A DNA stretch of 46,815 nt from Candidatus Hakubella thermalkaliphila (GCF_013281975.1 NZ_BLRZ01000002.1:1-46815), one strand, 5' to 3'. Shown: positions 24,842 to 35,850, counted from the first letter of the stretch. Notes: a model not told the origin generated them from the letters alone. Translations and numbers: made by a program.

Positions 24842-27133
24842 GTGAAAAAGGTAATCATGTTTGAGACTCCTGACGATATTTACAGGTCATATCAAAAATT
24901 CCTTCGGAAGAAGGAATATCAGCGGGCATACCGGTGCCTGGAGAGGCTTCTCAAAGAGTTTCCCGATGATGCTCAGCTTTTGGAAGACATGGTTGGCCTC
25001 ACCATCATCTTCTGGAAGAAACTGGATACCGGCAAGCCGTCGCTGATTAGACTGGCGAAAATTCGTTCATACTGGCTCGACTACATGCTGCTTAGTAAGG
25101 TGGAGGCAGAGTTGGGAAACATTGCAAAAGCGAAAGAGTACTTGAAAAAATCTAAAGAGCTTCAGAAAGTGCAGTCCCATATCCGGGCCGAACGTAGGCC
25201 TGGGCAAGCATTCGCCGATCTTGAAGGCTTCATCCGGTACAAGTAAAGCGAAGCGATAGACAAGCGTATCGTTCAGAGCCTGGCGATAAGAGTTCCGCCC
25301 GAGAAAAAAGGGCGGATAAATAAAGCGCAGTATAAAAGCCCGCAGACAGCGCGTACGAAAACAGCTGAGGTTCAGTTCGTTGAAAAGAGCGAGCAAAAAG
25401 CCACCGCCCCAGCCCCGGCAACGGTCGTCCCGATCCCCACCTACCGCGTCCCCGTGAAGATCGAGCTTTTGAAGGGCGAGGCGATAACATCCTTTTTCCA
25501 GCAAGGAATATCTCCCCTCAAAGAGACGCTGCTGTTTATTGATTACGCCTTTCTCACCATCCAGGGCGGCTTCGACGAGCTTCTGTGCCTGAACGCGACG
25601 TCGGCCGTGGAAAAATACTGGCATCAGATCGAGACCGTGAAGAAGGTGCTCAAGCTGTTTCACGGGCGGGCCCTCCTCTGCGACGAGGTCGGCCTCGGGA
25701 AGACCATCGAGGCGGGGATGCTCATCAAGGAGTACCTCATGCGGGGCATGGTGAAGAACGTCCTGGTCCTGACCCCGGCGCCCCTCGTCTCGCAGTGGAA
25801 GGAAGAGATGCAAGCCAAATTCGGCATCGAGTTTCTGACCACGGACGATGAGGAGTTCACAAGCGACCCGGCCGGCTTCTGGAAAAAGCGGTTCATTATC
25901 GCGTCTCTCAATACGGCGAAGAGCGCCAAAAACATGCCGCTGGTCACGGAGCAGTTCTACGATCTCGTGGTGGTGGACGAGGCGCACCACCTCAAGAACA
26001 GGGCCGCCCTCTCGTGGAAGCTCGTGAATCAGCTCAAGAAAAAGTTCATACTGCTGCTCACGGCCACGCCGGTCCAGAACAACCTCATCGAGCTGTTTAA
26101 TCTCATTACCATTCTGAAGCCGGGACAGTTTAAGACGGAAAAACAGTTCAAGCAGGACTATCTTCAAAAGGGGAGCCTGAAGGCAACGGCGGACAAGGAC
26201 CGGCTGAAGGCGCTGCTGCGCGACGTGATGATCAGAAATACACGGAGCGCCATCGATCTCAAGCTCCCGAAGCGGTTCGCCACGACCGTCAGGCTCGAAC
26301 CATCGGAGACGGAACGGGAGATTTATGCGCGTCTTGACGGATTTATCAGAAAACACGGGTTTCAGAAGCAGACGATCTATCTTCTTCTGCGGGAGGCCGG
26401 GAGCAGCCCCTTTGCCCTGAAGCAGACGCTCCTCGCCATGAACGGAAAGGACGGCGCAGACGGCATCATCGAGGCCATCGGCGACCTCAGCGACATCGGC
26501 AAGGGCACGGCGCTCATGGAGATACTCTCGAAGAACCCAGGCGAGAAGAAGATCATCTTCACCCAGTTCATCAAGAGCATAGATTACATCGCCGGTCTTC
26601 TGGAGCGGCACGACGTCCCCTTCGTCATGTTCAGGGGAGACATGTCTCTCAAGGAAAAGGACGCCGCAATCGCGGCGTTCAGGAGCGACATTCCGGTTCT
26701 CATCTCCACGGAGTCCGGCGGAGAGGGCAGGAATCTTCAGTTCTGCAACACCATCATCAACTTCGACCTCCCGTGGAACCCCATGAGGATCGAGCAGCGG
26801 ATCGGAAGACTTCACCGGATCGGCCAGACCCGCGACGTCTTTATCTTCAATCTTTCCGTGAAGGACACTATTGAGGACTACATCATCGATATCCTCGACA
26901 GCAAGATCAACATGTTCGAGATGGTCATCGGCGAGATCGAGCCGATCTTGGGACATCTGGGCGAGGACCGGGACTTCGAGGACATCATCCTGGAGATGTG
27001 GCAGAAGACCGGCAGAGAAAATCTGAGGGAGGGTTTCGAACAACTGGGCAGCGATCTCGTCAAGGCGAAACAGAACTACCTGAACGCGAAAGCTGCCGAC
27101 AGCGAGATATTCGGCGAGGACTATGAGATGTAA
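24842..27133 (+). pseudogene. TPR-like/SNF2-family helicase, copy B, split by an in-frame stop
   Basis: The whole reading from GTG 24842 to 27133 is one frame of 763 codons, matching copy A (759), except for a TAA at 25244-25246 after GFIRYK. The first piece (134 residues) is the TPR-like region (YRSYQKFLRKKEYQRAYRCL, DYMLLSKVEAELGNIAKAKE). The second holds the helicase: LLCDEVGLGKTIEAGML, VVVDEAHHLKN, LLTATPVQNNLIEL, STESGGEGRNLQFC and RIEQRIGRLHRIGQTR. A downstream GTG at 25454 could start an N-terminally shortened helicase. Codons are markedly GC-rich from about 25400. Either the gene is dead or it now makes two proteins. A shorter start at ATG 24857 is also possible. Confidence 0.85.
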
Positions 27134-27136
27134 AAG

Positions 27137-27164
27137 TTCGGAGTTGTGAGTTCGGAGTGCGGAG
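27137..27164 (+). repeat. Degenerate 7-bp tandem repeat between helicase B and partner B
   Basis: Four consecutive 7-bp units, TTCGGAG, TTGTGAG, TTCGGAG and TGCGGAG, begin right after the helicase stop codon. The spacer before partner B is 73 bp, against 12 bp in copy A, so the pair has been pushed apart here. Confidence 0.75.
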
Positions 27165-27206
27165 TAAAAACAAAAAATGCGGAAGGTTCGATCGCGGTGA
27201 ATACCC

Positions 27207-28373
27207 ATGAATAAAACACTGCCTGATGTCATAGCCGATGTGCTGACGTACCATGGCGCCGTCGTTGATAAAACGGCGGAGGATTGCCTCGATGTCGTGG
27301 CCCCTCCCGAAATTGCGCCGCTCCTCGACGTGCCGGAGTACGTGAGGCTGAGTTTTTCCTATGGCGGGACCTGCGAAGATACGGTCAGCGCAACCTTTGA
27401 CTCCAAGTTTTTCGGTTCCCTGGGGAAACTCTTTGCCAACGCGGGAAAATTCGCCTCGGCGCGCTTTGAGCCGTCGCTCCCGAACATCGAAAAAACAGCA
27501 CGGCTTGTCGATGAAAGGTTCGTCTTCCACAACGCCATCTTCCGTCCGGACAGGGTCGAGACATCAGACATATCGTATCTGCTCGTTTGCTTAAAATACA
27601 CCGCGGTGTCCGACGAAAAGCATGAAGGCATCGTGCCGGTCCTGATAAACGGCACGAATCTCTCCACGATCCCTCTGGAAGGCGCGTTTGACGAGGTTTT
27701 GAAAAACCTGCAGGAGCTGGATTCCGGCGCCGACGAAGAACAGAACGTCGAAAACCGCATACGGGGAAACCTTTCGTTGACTCTGGGCTCTGAAGCGCTG
27801 GCCAAGACGTTCCATGCGGCCTGTGCCGCCGGGGTGCAGATTGTACTGGAACGACAGCAGGAGTTCATCAAAAGTCTCGATCGGCGGCTTAACCGCGATG
27901 TGAAGCGGGTTTTCGAGTATTATGATGCGCTGAAAGGAGAAATCGATCGAAAGCGAGAGCAAAAAGGCGTGGAGGGCAGCGACGGCAAAACCGATTCCCT
28001 CATGAACAAGCTGAATGCAATCGAGGCTGAGCGGAAGGGGAAGATTCAGGACTTGATCGCAAAATACGCTTTGAACATCAGGATAGAGCCGCTCACGGCA
28101 GTCGCGATCGAGACCCGGGTACCCCTATTCTGGATTACGATCAAGCGGCGGCTTGCTGCCAGGAGCTTTCCCGTCACCTACAACACGATCGTCGGCGGGT
28201 TCGATGCTCTGCCGTGCGAGTCGTGCTTTCACCCGCGCGGAGGCTACTCCGTCTGCGACGACAAGCTGCATATCGTTTGCGGCGAGTGCTTTGCGACGTG
28301 TCCTTCCTGCGGCAGGCAGTACTGCAAGGCATGTCATAAGGATACGTGCCCTAAATGCAAAAGGAAGAGTTGA
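27207..28373 (+). CDS. Coiled-coil zinc-finger partner of the SNF2 helicase, copy B
   Basis: A 388-residue paralogue of the protein at 11692. It starts KTLPDVIADVLTYHGAVVDK, carries the same central helix (RRLNRDVKRVFEYYDALKGE), then AKYALNIRIEPL and FWITIKRRLAARSF. It ends with a fuller cysteine cluster: CESCFH, VCDDKLHIVCGEC, CPSC, CKAC and CPKC, enough for two or three zinc sites. The frame is intact although its helicase is split. The family is unknown to me. Conservation of the helical core and first zinc knuckle in both copies marks the likely functional parts. Eight bases after its stop the sequence becomes a fragment of an aminopeptidase gene. Confidence 0.8.
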   Translation: MNKTLPDVIADVLTYHGAVVDKTAEDCLDVVAPPEIAPLLDVPEYVRLSFSYGGTCEDTVSATFDSKFFGSLGKLFANAGKFASARFEPSLPNIEKTARLVDERFVFHNAIFRPDRVETSDISYLLVCLKYTAVSDEKHEGIVPVLINGTNLSTIPLEGAFDEVLKNLQELDSGADEEQNVENRIRGNLSLTLGSEALAKTFHAACAAGVQIVLERQQEFIKSLDRRLNRDVKRVFEYYDALKGEIDRKREQKGVEGSDGKTDSLMNKLNAIEAERKGKIQDLIAKYALNIRIEPLTAVAIETRVPLFWITIKRRLAARSFPVTYNTIVGGFDALPCESCFHPRGGYSVCDDKLHIVCGECFATCPSCGRQYCKACHKDTCPKCKRKS

Positions 28374-28381
28374 GATGAAGT

Positions 28382-28722
28382 ATATCCCAATGAAGGTCGG
28401 AGTCGTTTTGGCCGCCCATGGTCTTATTGTTTCCAATAGCAAGGTGGACGGTGCCTATGATTTTCTCGTCAGTCAGAGTATAGCCCACCATTTGGGTAAT
28501 CATGGGGTTTAGCCCGATACCCAGTTCGGCAATGAGGTCCTTGTCCCCGCTGGCGTGGTTAACTAGATCCAGATAGTGCTCCAGCCCCTCTTTGGCCCGG
28601 ACCGGGTGGGCTCTTCCTTCTCTGAAATCCAGCTCCAGGTCGACAATTCGCTTTCCCTCCCGGATAATCAGATCAAAGATGACCCTCCCGTTAGTTCCGT
28701 GATGAAGAGGAGCTACAAATAC
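28382..28722 (-). pseudogene. Internal fragment of aminopeptidase copy 2 (341-bp direct repeat)
   Basis: This 341-bp stretch aligns without gaps to 42887-43227 in the same orientation. I count 20 differences, about 94 percent identity. On the minus strand it reads VAPLHHGTNGRVIFDLIIRE, DLELDFREGRAHPVRAKEGL and EKIIGTVHLAIGNNKTMGG. It lacks both the start and the last 25 or so codons of the enzyme. It is flanked at one side by partner B and at the other by unrelated sequence. Confidence 0.9.
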
Positions 28723-28921
28723 CATGGAAAGTGGATGGCAGATCAATAACTTTATAGTACAATCTAAGTAGGCCATATGGTCAATAATTATGAGATACTT
28801 GGGTGAGGCAAGTCCAGCAAGGTAATGTCCTGAGAGCCTCATCCTGGCCGGAAGCCGAGAATCAAGGAGAGAAAAATCTAAGAGGTGATGTGCAATGTCG
28901 AACCTAAGAAAGGAGAGAGAT

Positions 28922-29152
28922 ATGACCGTGTATGACGTAACCATGGCCAAGATTCGCCAACTGCCGGAGTCTCTCGCGCAGGAAGTGAGTGACTTCGTAG
29001 AGTTTCTGCTGATGAGACGTGACAGTACTCGCTGGCAATTGTGGACCCAGTTCGCTGAGGCGTTAGAAATGGCCGAATTGGATTTCTCCGACTACTTACT
29101 CAATCTGGAAGATTATGAGAATCGTTTAGCCCGTGGAGAGATCCAATGGTGA
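28922..29152 (+). CDS. VapB/DUF2281-like antitoxin
   Basis: The chain opens MTVYDVTMAKIRQLPESLAQ and contains VSDFVEFLLMRRD and NLEDYENRLARGEIQW, the layout of short RelB/DUF2281-type antitoxins. ATG 28922 is preferred over ATG 28895, because GGAGAG (28913-28918) precedes it and the family starts here. Its stop overlaps an ATG at 29149 that opens only a 16-residue frame (MVTITGRQIDFTGSIL), possibly the stump of a toxin. Confidence 0.6.
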   Translation: MTVYDVTMAKIRQLPESLAQEVSDFVEFLLMRRDSTRWQLWTQFAEALEMAELDFSDYLLNLEDYENRLARGEIQW

Positions 29153-29192
29153 CAATTACAGGAAGGCAGATAGATTTCACGGGATCAATATT

Positions 29193-29324
29193 ATGACCAT
29201 CAAAGGGGTTACAGTAGTCGGAAGCGAAAATGTTGTGAACAAGGAATACTCTGACCTTTACGAAGTTCTTAGTGAGCCGAAAGATATTATTGGCGAGACT
29301 GAAAGAAGGCTGTTTGCGGCATGA
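29193..29324 (+). CDS. Small protein upstream of an AbiE-like cassette
   Basis: A 43-residue frame: MTIKGVTVVGSENVVNKEYS, then a charged end finishing ERRLFAA. Its stop overlaps the next start by 4 bp (ATGA), so it is translationally coupled to the gene at 29321. I recognise no family. It may be the C-terminal remainder of a longer gene, since a decayed region lies directly upstream. Confidence 0.4.
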   Translation: MTIKGVTVVGSENVVNKEYSDLYEVLSEPKDIIGETERRLFAA

Positions 29325-29572
29325 GAGAAGAAAAAGCAACTACACCCAGGTGGGAAGAATTTCACAGATGGGAAAGAGCATACGAAATGGAGCGCCTTAG
29401 AGGGCTCACACCAGCTCAGAAAATTGAAATCTGTCAAGAACTTTTTCAGGCAGTGTTAAGAATTCGAGGAGAAAAAGTTCGAAGCGCCTGGGGTTCAGAC
29501 GAGGAAGAGAAGGAAAGTCCTCATATCCAATACTGGATAAATTTGAGAAAATCTCTCCTCAAAGGGTCTTAG
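29321..29572 (+). CDS. Hypothetical protein coupled to a truncated nucleotidyltransferase
   Basis: An 83-residue charged protein containing WEEFHRWERAYEMERLRGLT and PAQKIEICQELFQAVLRI. Its position directly before an AbiEii-like nucleotidyltransferase, with overlaps on the upstream side and 1 nt on the downstream side, suggests it is a component of that cassette. Function is unknown. Confidence 0.55.
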   Translation: MREEKATTPRWEEFHRWERAYEMERLRGLTPAQKIEICQELFQAVLRIRGEKVRSAWGSDEEEKESPHIQYWINLRKSLLKGS

Positions 29573-29573
29573 G

Positions 29574-29762
29574 ATGATTCTCAAAACTTTGAAAGATATC
29601 GCCCGACTTCTCAGCAAGGAGGAGATTCCTTATATGGTCACTGGCGGTCAGGCGACAATTCAGTACGGCATGCCAAGATTGACTCAAGATATCGATATCA
29701 CAGTTGCCCTAACCTCTGAAGATGTTACGAAGGTTATAAATGCCGCCAGATGCAGAAAATAA
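29574..29762 (+). pseudogene. AbiEii/DUF6036-like nucleotidyltransferase, truncated
   Basis: The frame opens MILKTLKDIARLLSKEEIPY and shows the nucleotidyltransferase signature VTGGQATIQYGMPRLTQDID (GG and DxD region). It stops after 62 residues at AARCRK, while related proteins are several times longer. A frame just downstream (about 29745-29830, containing KEWLNRWEQIKEKAK) looks like the C-terminal end of the same or another protein. An internal deletion is the simplest explanation. It lies 68 bp before the defence operon. Confidence 0.6.
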
Positions 29763-29830
29763 AGAATGGCTCAACCGATGGGAGCAAATAAAAGAGAAGG
29801 CCAAGAATGACCATATGTGGGGGCATTAGA

Positions 29831-32800
29831 ATGATGATTCAAATTCAGCCAGATGACATTCTTCGAGGGCCCTTTTGGCCAGAAAAGATCCGAGTAATAT
29901 CGGTCAAATCTATCGGAGAAAGCGGGATCAAAATTGAGGCTGTAGGGATAGAAACGAGAGCGTTTTATAATCCCATCCTTTCACAGGAAGATATAAAAAC
30001 TGTCGAAATCACTGAAGAGAAACCTTTTCAATTCTCTGGGGATGGGGAATGCATATTTCTCTACCTGGAATCTCATCGAATAAGAAATGCCTTTCAATTT
30101 GACCCGCTTTATGCGGTAAACATCTCTCAGATTGACCCTTTGCCTCATCAGATTGAAGCTGTCTATCATTACATCATGCCCAATCCCCGTATCCGTTTTC
30201 TTTTAGCAGATGATCCTGGTGCTGGAAAAACTATCATGGCCGGGCTTCTTTTGAAAGAACTTAAGTATCGCGGGCTTGTGGACCGAACCCTTATTGTTAT
30301 GCCCGGGCACCTCAAAGACCAGTGGCTCAGGGAGATGAAGGAAAAATTCCAGGAGAATTTCATCGTTGTAGATAGAGATGTGATGAGCGCAGCCTGGGGA
30401 CAGAATGTGTTTACAGACAGAAATCAGATCATCATATCCATGGATTTTGCCAGGCAGGACGATGTCATGTTTGCTCTTAAGGACTCTGGATGGGATTTAT
30501 GCATCGTTGATGAGGCTCACAAGATGTCCGCTTACAAATATGGCGAAAAAGCAAGCAAAACCCAGAGATATAACTTAGGAGAACTCCTCTCACCACTCAC
30601 CACTCACCAGCTATCTGCTTTTCCTCACTGCAACACCCCATCGAGGAGACCCGGAAAACTTCCGTCTGCTGCTCGACCTCTTGGAGCCGGGCTTCTTTGC
30701 TGATACGGCAATGCTTTCTGAGTCCATTCAAAACAAAGATAATCCCCTATTTTTGAGGAGGCTTAAGGAGGATTTAAAAGACTTCGAAAGGGCTCCACTC
30801 TTTCCACCTCGAAAGGTGGAGACGGTTAAGTATTATCTCTCTAATGATGAAAAGAGGCTTTACAACGGGGTTACGGAATACGTTGAAAAGCACTTTAACA
30901 GAGCTCTGGAAAATGAAAAACATAATGTTACTTTTGCTCTCACCATTTTACAGCGGCGCCTTGCTTCAAGTGCCCGTGCCATAAGAAAATCCTTAGAGCG
31001 TAGATACGAGCGGCTGAAGGAACTCTATGAAAAAGGGCAGCTCATTCAAGAGGTGGGATACGACGAAGAGTATCTTGAGGATTTAGAGGAAAAGGAGCGG
31101 TGGAAGAAGGAAGAAGAATTACTGGAAAAACTCACCTCCGCAGAAACTCTCGAAGAACTGAAAGAAGAGATAAAAAAGCTTGAGGAGCTCGGGTCTCTTG
31201 CTAGGGAGGTTGAAAAGAAAGAGATTGAAACGAAACTGAATGAGCTTAAGAAGGTAATGGATGCTGAAAAGCTTCAGAAGTCGGAGATAAAATTACTGAT
31301 ATTCACAGAATCCAAAGATACCTTGGAGTATTTGGTCGAGAAGCTGAGAAAGTGGGGCTATTCAGTTACATTCATTCATGGTGGAATGAATCTTGACCAG
31401 AGGATTAAGGCTGAAAATGATTTCAGGAATCAAGCCCAGATTATGGTATCCACAGAGGCAGGCGGAGAGGGCATTAACTTGCAGTTTTGCTGGCTTATGG
31501 TTAACTATGACATCCCCTGGAACCCCAATCGCTTAGAGCAGAGAATGGGCAGAGTTCATCGCTACGGTCAGCAGCACGAGGTTCATATCTACAACCTTGT
31601 AGCAGTGGATACGCGGGAGGGTCGTATTCTGGAAAAACTTTTCGAAAAACTCTCCCGCATTCGAGAGCATCTTGGCTCAGACAGGGTCTTTGATGTTGTC
31701 GGCGAGGTCCTGGTGGGAAGGAGTTTAAAGGATCTTATCGTAGATGCCATTGCCAACAGGCGAACGATGGAGGAGATTCTAAAAGATTTTGAAAGAATTC
31801 CCGATGAGGTGGCTATTGGCAAAGTAAAGGAAGCAAGCCTGGAAGCCTTAGCTACCCGCCACATTGATTTAACCAGAATCCTGGGCGAGCAGCGAAGAGC
31901 GAGGGAAAACAGGCTTGTTCCAGAATACATCGAGGAGTTTTTCAAAAGGAGTGCTAAAGCACTGGGTATTGCGATGAAGAGGCAGGATGGTTTCTGGCAT
32001 GTAACTTCTGTGCCTTTCGAGATCCGCAATCAGCCTTACGACCTCAAAGCAAAGTTTGGTGAGGTTCAGAGAGAGTACAGCAAGGTCTCCTTTGACAAGG
32101 AGAAGGCTTTCAAAGGTCAGGCAGAATTTGTAGCGATGGGGCACCCACTCCTAGAGGCGGTTGTAAGTGCTATTTTAACTCGTTATGACCGGATTGCAGG
32201 CGAAGGTGCTACCTTCCTTGACCCCGCAGGGAAGAAAGATGGCATCATATGGTTTTTTGAGGGGGAAATAAAGGATGGGAAAAACATCACAGCGGGCAAA
32301 AGATTGTTTGCTGTTTACCAGGAGATTAACGAGCAAGCTTTATCCTTCGTCAATCCTGCCATACTCTGGGATTTGAAACCGCTGAATAAAGAGCAATCAC
32401 AGGCTTCTGAACTCTCTTGCCCCTCTGACGCAGATACAATCAAATCCTTTCTTGTAACTGAGGGACTTGAAAACTACAAGAAAGAACTTCTAGAGAGACG
32501 GCAGCGGGATGCTGGAGTCAAAAAGAAGTACGGAATCCGCTCCCTTGAGTCGACGATCCTTGATTCAGATGCCAAGATTTCAGATTATGAAACAAGAAGG
32601 ATGAAAGGGGAAAACATACCTGAAGCCACGATTCAAAATGAAGTTCGAAGAAGAGAAGACTTAGAACGCAAAAAGCAGCGCCTGCTTAAAGAAATCGAAG
32701 CCGAAGTCCATCTCTATGCCACTGAACCTACAATCATCGGTGCTGTGAGAGTCCTTCCCGGCAAGATGCAGGGAGAGATGATTGCTGATGAGGAGATCGA

Positions 32801-33158
32801 ACAGGTTGGGATGGAGGTTGCTCTGGAATATGAAAAAAGACAGGGTAGGGAGCCGGAGGATGTACATCTTGAGAATTTAGGCTACGACATCCGTTCCAGA
32901 GATGAAATGGAAAACTATCGCTATATTGAGGTCAAGGCGAGGGCAAGAGAAGGTGCAGTTGCACTGACGCCCAATGAGTGGCTTATGGCGAAGAGGCTCA
33001 AAGAGGAATACTGGCTCTATGTGATTGTTAATACTGCTACACATCCTGAACTCTACGTCATTCAGAATCCCGCGACGCACCTTAAGCCCGAGGAAGAAGT
33101 AAGCATCGTAAGGTACATCGTCAAGGATTGGAAAAATAAGTCGGAGAGGGCAAATTGA
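29831..33158 (+). pseudogene. SNF2-type helicase of the DUF499/DUF1156 locus, frameshifted at a 7-bp repeat
   Basis: Start ATG 29831 (MMIQIQPDDILRGPFWPEKI). Lobe 1 shows DPLPHQIEAVYHYI, LLADDPGAGKTIMAGLLL (motif I) and CIVDEAHKMSAYKYG (motif II). After GELLSPLTTHQL the frame breaks at about 30610. The correct frame continues YLLFLTATPHRGDPENFRLL (motif III) to 33158, with STEAGGEGINLQFC (motif V), RLEQRMGRVHRYGQQHEVHI (motif VI), a long coiled coil near 31050-31290 and a C-terminal region (VEVKARAREGAV-like, positions 32925-32960) typical of such helicases. Removing one 7-bp unit restores a protein of about 1107 residues. As written, two pieces would be made. Confidence 0.85.
30589..30609 (+). 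repeat. Three tandem heptamers (CTCACCA) at the helicase frameshift
   Basis: CTCACCA occurs three times in succession (30589-30595, 30596-30602, 30603-30609). The helicase is in one frame before the repeat and another after it. Seven is 1 modulo 3, so a change of one unit switches the frame. With two units the text reads GELLSPLTSYLLFLTATP and stays open to 33158. Confidence 0.9.
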
Positions 33159-35845
33159 ATAAGTCTTTCATAGAAGTAGACTTCCCTGTGAAGGAAGTAA
33201 GCGAAGAATCCACTCGTGAGAAAAACATCCGCCACGGGCACATATCCACGCTTCACATCTGGTGGGCTCGCAGACCTCTTGCTTCTTCAAGAGCCTCTAT
33301 CTATGCTGCACTCATGCCAGAGCCAAGGGACGAGGAAGAGCGATTGAAGCGGGCGCATTTCATAGCCAACCTCTCCAAGTGGGAGAACTCCCTCAATAAA
33401 AGTCTCATCCAAAGGGCAAGAGAAGAAATCTTGAGCGCAAGCAATGGAAAACCGCCAAGAGTCCTTGACCCTTTTGCTGGAGGCGGTGCCATACCGCTTG
33501 AGGCCCTGCGATTGGGATGCGAAACTTATGCCAGCGACCTGAATCCGGTCGCTGTGCTTATTTTGAAATGCACACTTGAGTATCCGCAGAAGTATGGAAG
33601 AAAAAAGGTGAAGAGCAACGACCTTTTCGGTGAAAAGGAAATCAATCCATTACTTGAAGATGTGAAGAAATGGGGTAACTGGGTTTTGGAAGAGGCAAGA
33701 AAAGAGATTGGCCAATTCTATCCTGAAGAGAAAGACGGTTCAATTTCCGTAGGCTACATCTGGGCAAGAACCGTGAAGTGTCAGAACCCAGCCTGCGGCG
33801 CGGAAATACCTTTGGTAAGGCAAACATGGCTGGCCAGGAAGGATAAAAAGAAAGTTGCCTATAAGGTGATTCCAATAGGCAACAGAGTTGAGTTTGAGAT
33901 TAGGGAGGGCGACTCAATCGATTTTGACCCTGAGACTGGCACAGTATCAAGAGCGAAGGTCATCTGCCCCTGCTGTGGTTCTGGCTTGAACGATAAAGAG
34001 ACGAGAAAGCAGTTTCAGGAAGGAAAAGCAGGACAGAAGATGATTGCGGTTGTTCTGCACCATCCAAAAAGGCAGGGAAAGAGTTATCGCCTTGCAACAG
34101 AAAAAGATTTGGAGATTTTCGGAGAAGCGGAGAAGCATCTGGAGAAGAAAGGACAGGAATTATTTGACAAATGGGGCTTTGACCCTGTGCCGGATGAACC
34201 GTTGCCACCAAAAGAAACTCTTGGCTTCCGTGTGCAAAGATATGGAATGCTCAAATGGGGCGACCTTTTCAACCCCCGCCAGAAGCTGGCGCTGATAACA
34301 TTTGCGGAGAAGGTGCGGCAGGCATACAGAAAGATGCTGTCTGAAGGTCTGGAGGAAGGTTATGCGAAGGCGGTGGTGAGTTATCTGGCGTTGGGGGTGG
34401 ATAGATTAGCGGATTTTGGTTCTGTTCTTTGTGTCCTAAATGTTACTGGTGGTCGAGGAGTTGTTCATACGTTTGGACGGCAAGCATTACCAATGGCTTG
34501 GGATTATATCGAATCAAATCCTTTCAATCCCGTTGCTGCTGGTTGGCCAACTGCTTGTGAAAAAAACGAGAAATGGATCCAGCATGCCTCACAGACAGCC
34601 TATACTCCCGCCATCGTCACGCAATCCTCCGCCACCTCTTTACCCTACGGCGATAACTTCTTTGACGCGGTCATAACTGACCCGCCTTATTATGACAATG
34701 TGCCTTATTCCTATCTTTCTGATTTCTTCTATGTCTGGCTAAAAAGAACAATCGGAGATTTGTATCCAGAACTCTTTGCCACTCCATTAACGCCAAAGAC
34801 AGAAGAAATCGTGGCTTACTCCTATGGAGAGGGTGGATTTGAAAGTGGGAAGAAGTTTTTTGAGGAGATGATTGCTAAAGCCTTCCGTGAAATACAGAGG
34901 GTTTTGAAACCTAATGGTATTACCTGTACCGTATTTGCCCACAAATCCACAGAAGCATGGGAAACCATCATAAACGCTCTTTTAAATTCCGGGCTTTATC
35001 TTACTGCAAGTTGGCCTGTTCATACCGAAATGAAAGCCCGCCTGCGTGCAAGCGAATCTGCGGCCCTCGCCTCCTCCATCTACATGGTCTGCTGCAAGCG
35101 AACCGAGAAAAAAACAGCCTACTTCAATGAAATCAAGCCTCAGATTGAGGTAAGAATCAAAGAAAAGCTCGACCAGTTCTGGAACGAGGGCATAGGTGGA
35201 AGCGATTTCTTCATCTCTGCCATTGGTCCAGCGATGGAAGTGTTTGGAAAATACGAGGGCGTTGAGAAACTCTCTGGTGAGAAAGTTTCGGCAAAAGAAC
35301 TGCTTGAGTATATTCGCAAAAGTGTGAGCGAATATGCGCTTACAAAGATTCTCAAAAGCCCGCAGTTGGGAGGCATTGATGAGGAGACGAGATTTTATCT
35401 TCTCTGGCGCTGGACTTACAACTCCGCAAAGGTGCACTTCGACGATGCGAGAAAACTGGCACAGGCAGTTGGTGTGGAAATCACAGAGCAGTGGGGAAAC
35501 GGGTTTATCAAAAAAGAAAAGGAGTTTATCTCAGTTCTGAGTGCAAAAGAAAGAGGCAGAAGCTTTCTTGAGAAACAAAAATTCGAGAGCATGATAGATA
35601 TTCTCCATGCCTGCCTTCTCTTCTGGGAGCAGAACAACCGGAAGGCAATATCAGAGCTTCTCGAAGAGACAGGCAATTTAAACAACAATGCCTTCTGGCA
35701 GGTGGCCCAGACGATTTCCGAGGTTCTGCCCGACGGAGATAAGGAGAAGCAGATGCTGCAAGGTTTCCTCTACGGGAAAGAGAATTACGGCAAGACAGGG
35801 GCAAGGGTTGATCAATATCAAATGATATTGTTTGAGAAGGGATAA
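33155..35845 (+). CDS. DUF1156 DNA methyltransferase
   Basis: The 896-residue protein begins [20 protein letters not shown] and [12 protein letters not shown], the DUF1156 signature. It has the SAM motif [18 protein letters not shown] (near residue 104), cysteine pairs CQNPACG and CPCCG (near 209 and 271) that may bind zinc, and the catalytic motif [20 protein letters not shown] (near 507). DPPY is used by amino-methyltransferases acting on adenine N6 or cytosine N4. The TTG start at 33155 overlaps the helicase stop (TTGA). The gene probably marks host DNA, while the helicase and ATPases restrict unmodified DNA. The frame is intact. Confidence 0.93.
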   Translation: MNKSFIEVDFPVKEVSEESTREKNIRHGHISTLHIWWARRPLASSRASIYAALMPEPRDEEERLKRAHFIANLSKWENSLNKSLIQRAREEILSASNGKPPRVLDPFAGGGAIPLEALRLGCETYASDLNPVAVLILKCTLEYPQKYGRKKVKSNDLFGEKEINPLLEDVKKWGNWVLEEARKEIGQFYPEEKDGSISVGYIWARTVKCQNPACGAEIPLVRQTWLARKDKKKVAYKVIPIGNRVEFEIREGDSIDFDPETGTVSRAKVICPCCGSGLNDKETRKQFQEGKAGQKMIAVVLHHPKRQGKSYRLATEKDLEIFGEAEKHLEKKGQELFDKWGFDPVPDEPLPPKETLGFRVQRYGMLKWGDLFNPRQKLALITFAEKVRQAYRKMLSEGLEEGYAKAVVSYLALGVDRLADFGSVLCVLNVTGGRGVVHTFGRQALPMAWDYIESNPFNPVAAGWPTACEKNEKWIQHASQTAYTPAIVTQSSATSLPYGDNFFDAVITDPPYYDNVPYSYLSDFFYVWLKRTIGDLYPELFATPLTPKTEEIVAYSYGEGGFESGKKFFEEMIAKAFREIQRVLKPNGITCTVFAHKSTEAWETIINALLNSGLYLTASWPVHTEMKARLRASESAALASSIYMVCCKRTEKKTAYFNEIKPQIEVRIKEKLDQFWNEGIGGSDFFISAIGPAMEVFGKYEGVEKLSGEKVSAKELLEYIRKSVSEYALTKILKSPQLGGIDEETRFYLLWRWTYNSAKVHFDDARKLAQAVGVEITEQWGNGFIKKEKEFISVLSAKERGRSFLEKQKFESMIDILHACLLFWEQNNRKAISELLEETGNLNNNAFWQVAQTISEVLPDGDKEKQMLQGFLYGKENYGKTGARVDQYQMILFEKG

Positions 35846-35850
35846 TCACT

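Noticed and set aside
328-25246. Several in-frame stops (TAG 328, TGA 3254, TAA 24125, TAA 25244) could suggest an altered genetic code.
   Set aside because: All three stops end clearly intact genes elsewhere in the window (for example hemL ends with TAG, the methylase with TAA, partner B with TGA), and the interrupted genes are accessory ones with other lesions.
25067-27232. A 721-codon minus-strand frame opposite helicase B.
   Set aside because: It is the antisense shadow of a GC-rich helicase gene; its translation has no family pattern while the plus strand shows all SNF2 motifs.
28351-28950. A 199-codon minus-strand frame spanning the aminopeptidase fragment looks like a gene.
   Set aside because: Only its middle third encodes peptidase sequence; both ends are chance reading through unrelated DNA and there is no ribosome-binding site.
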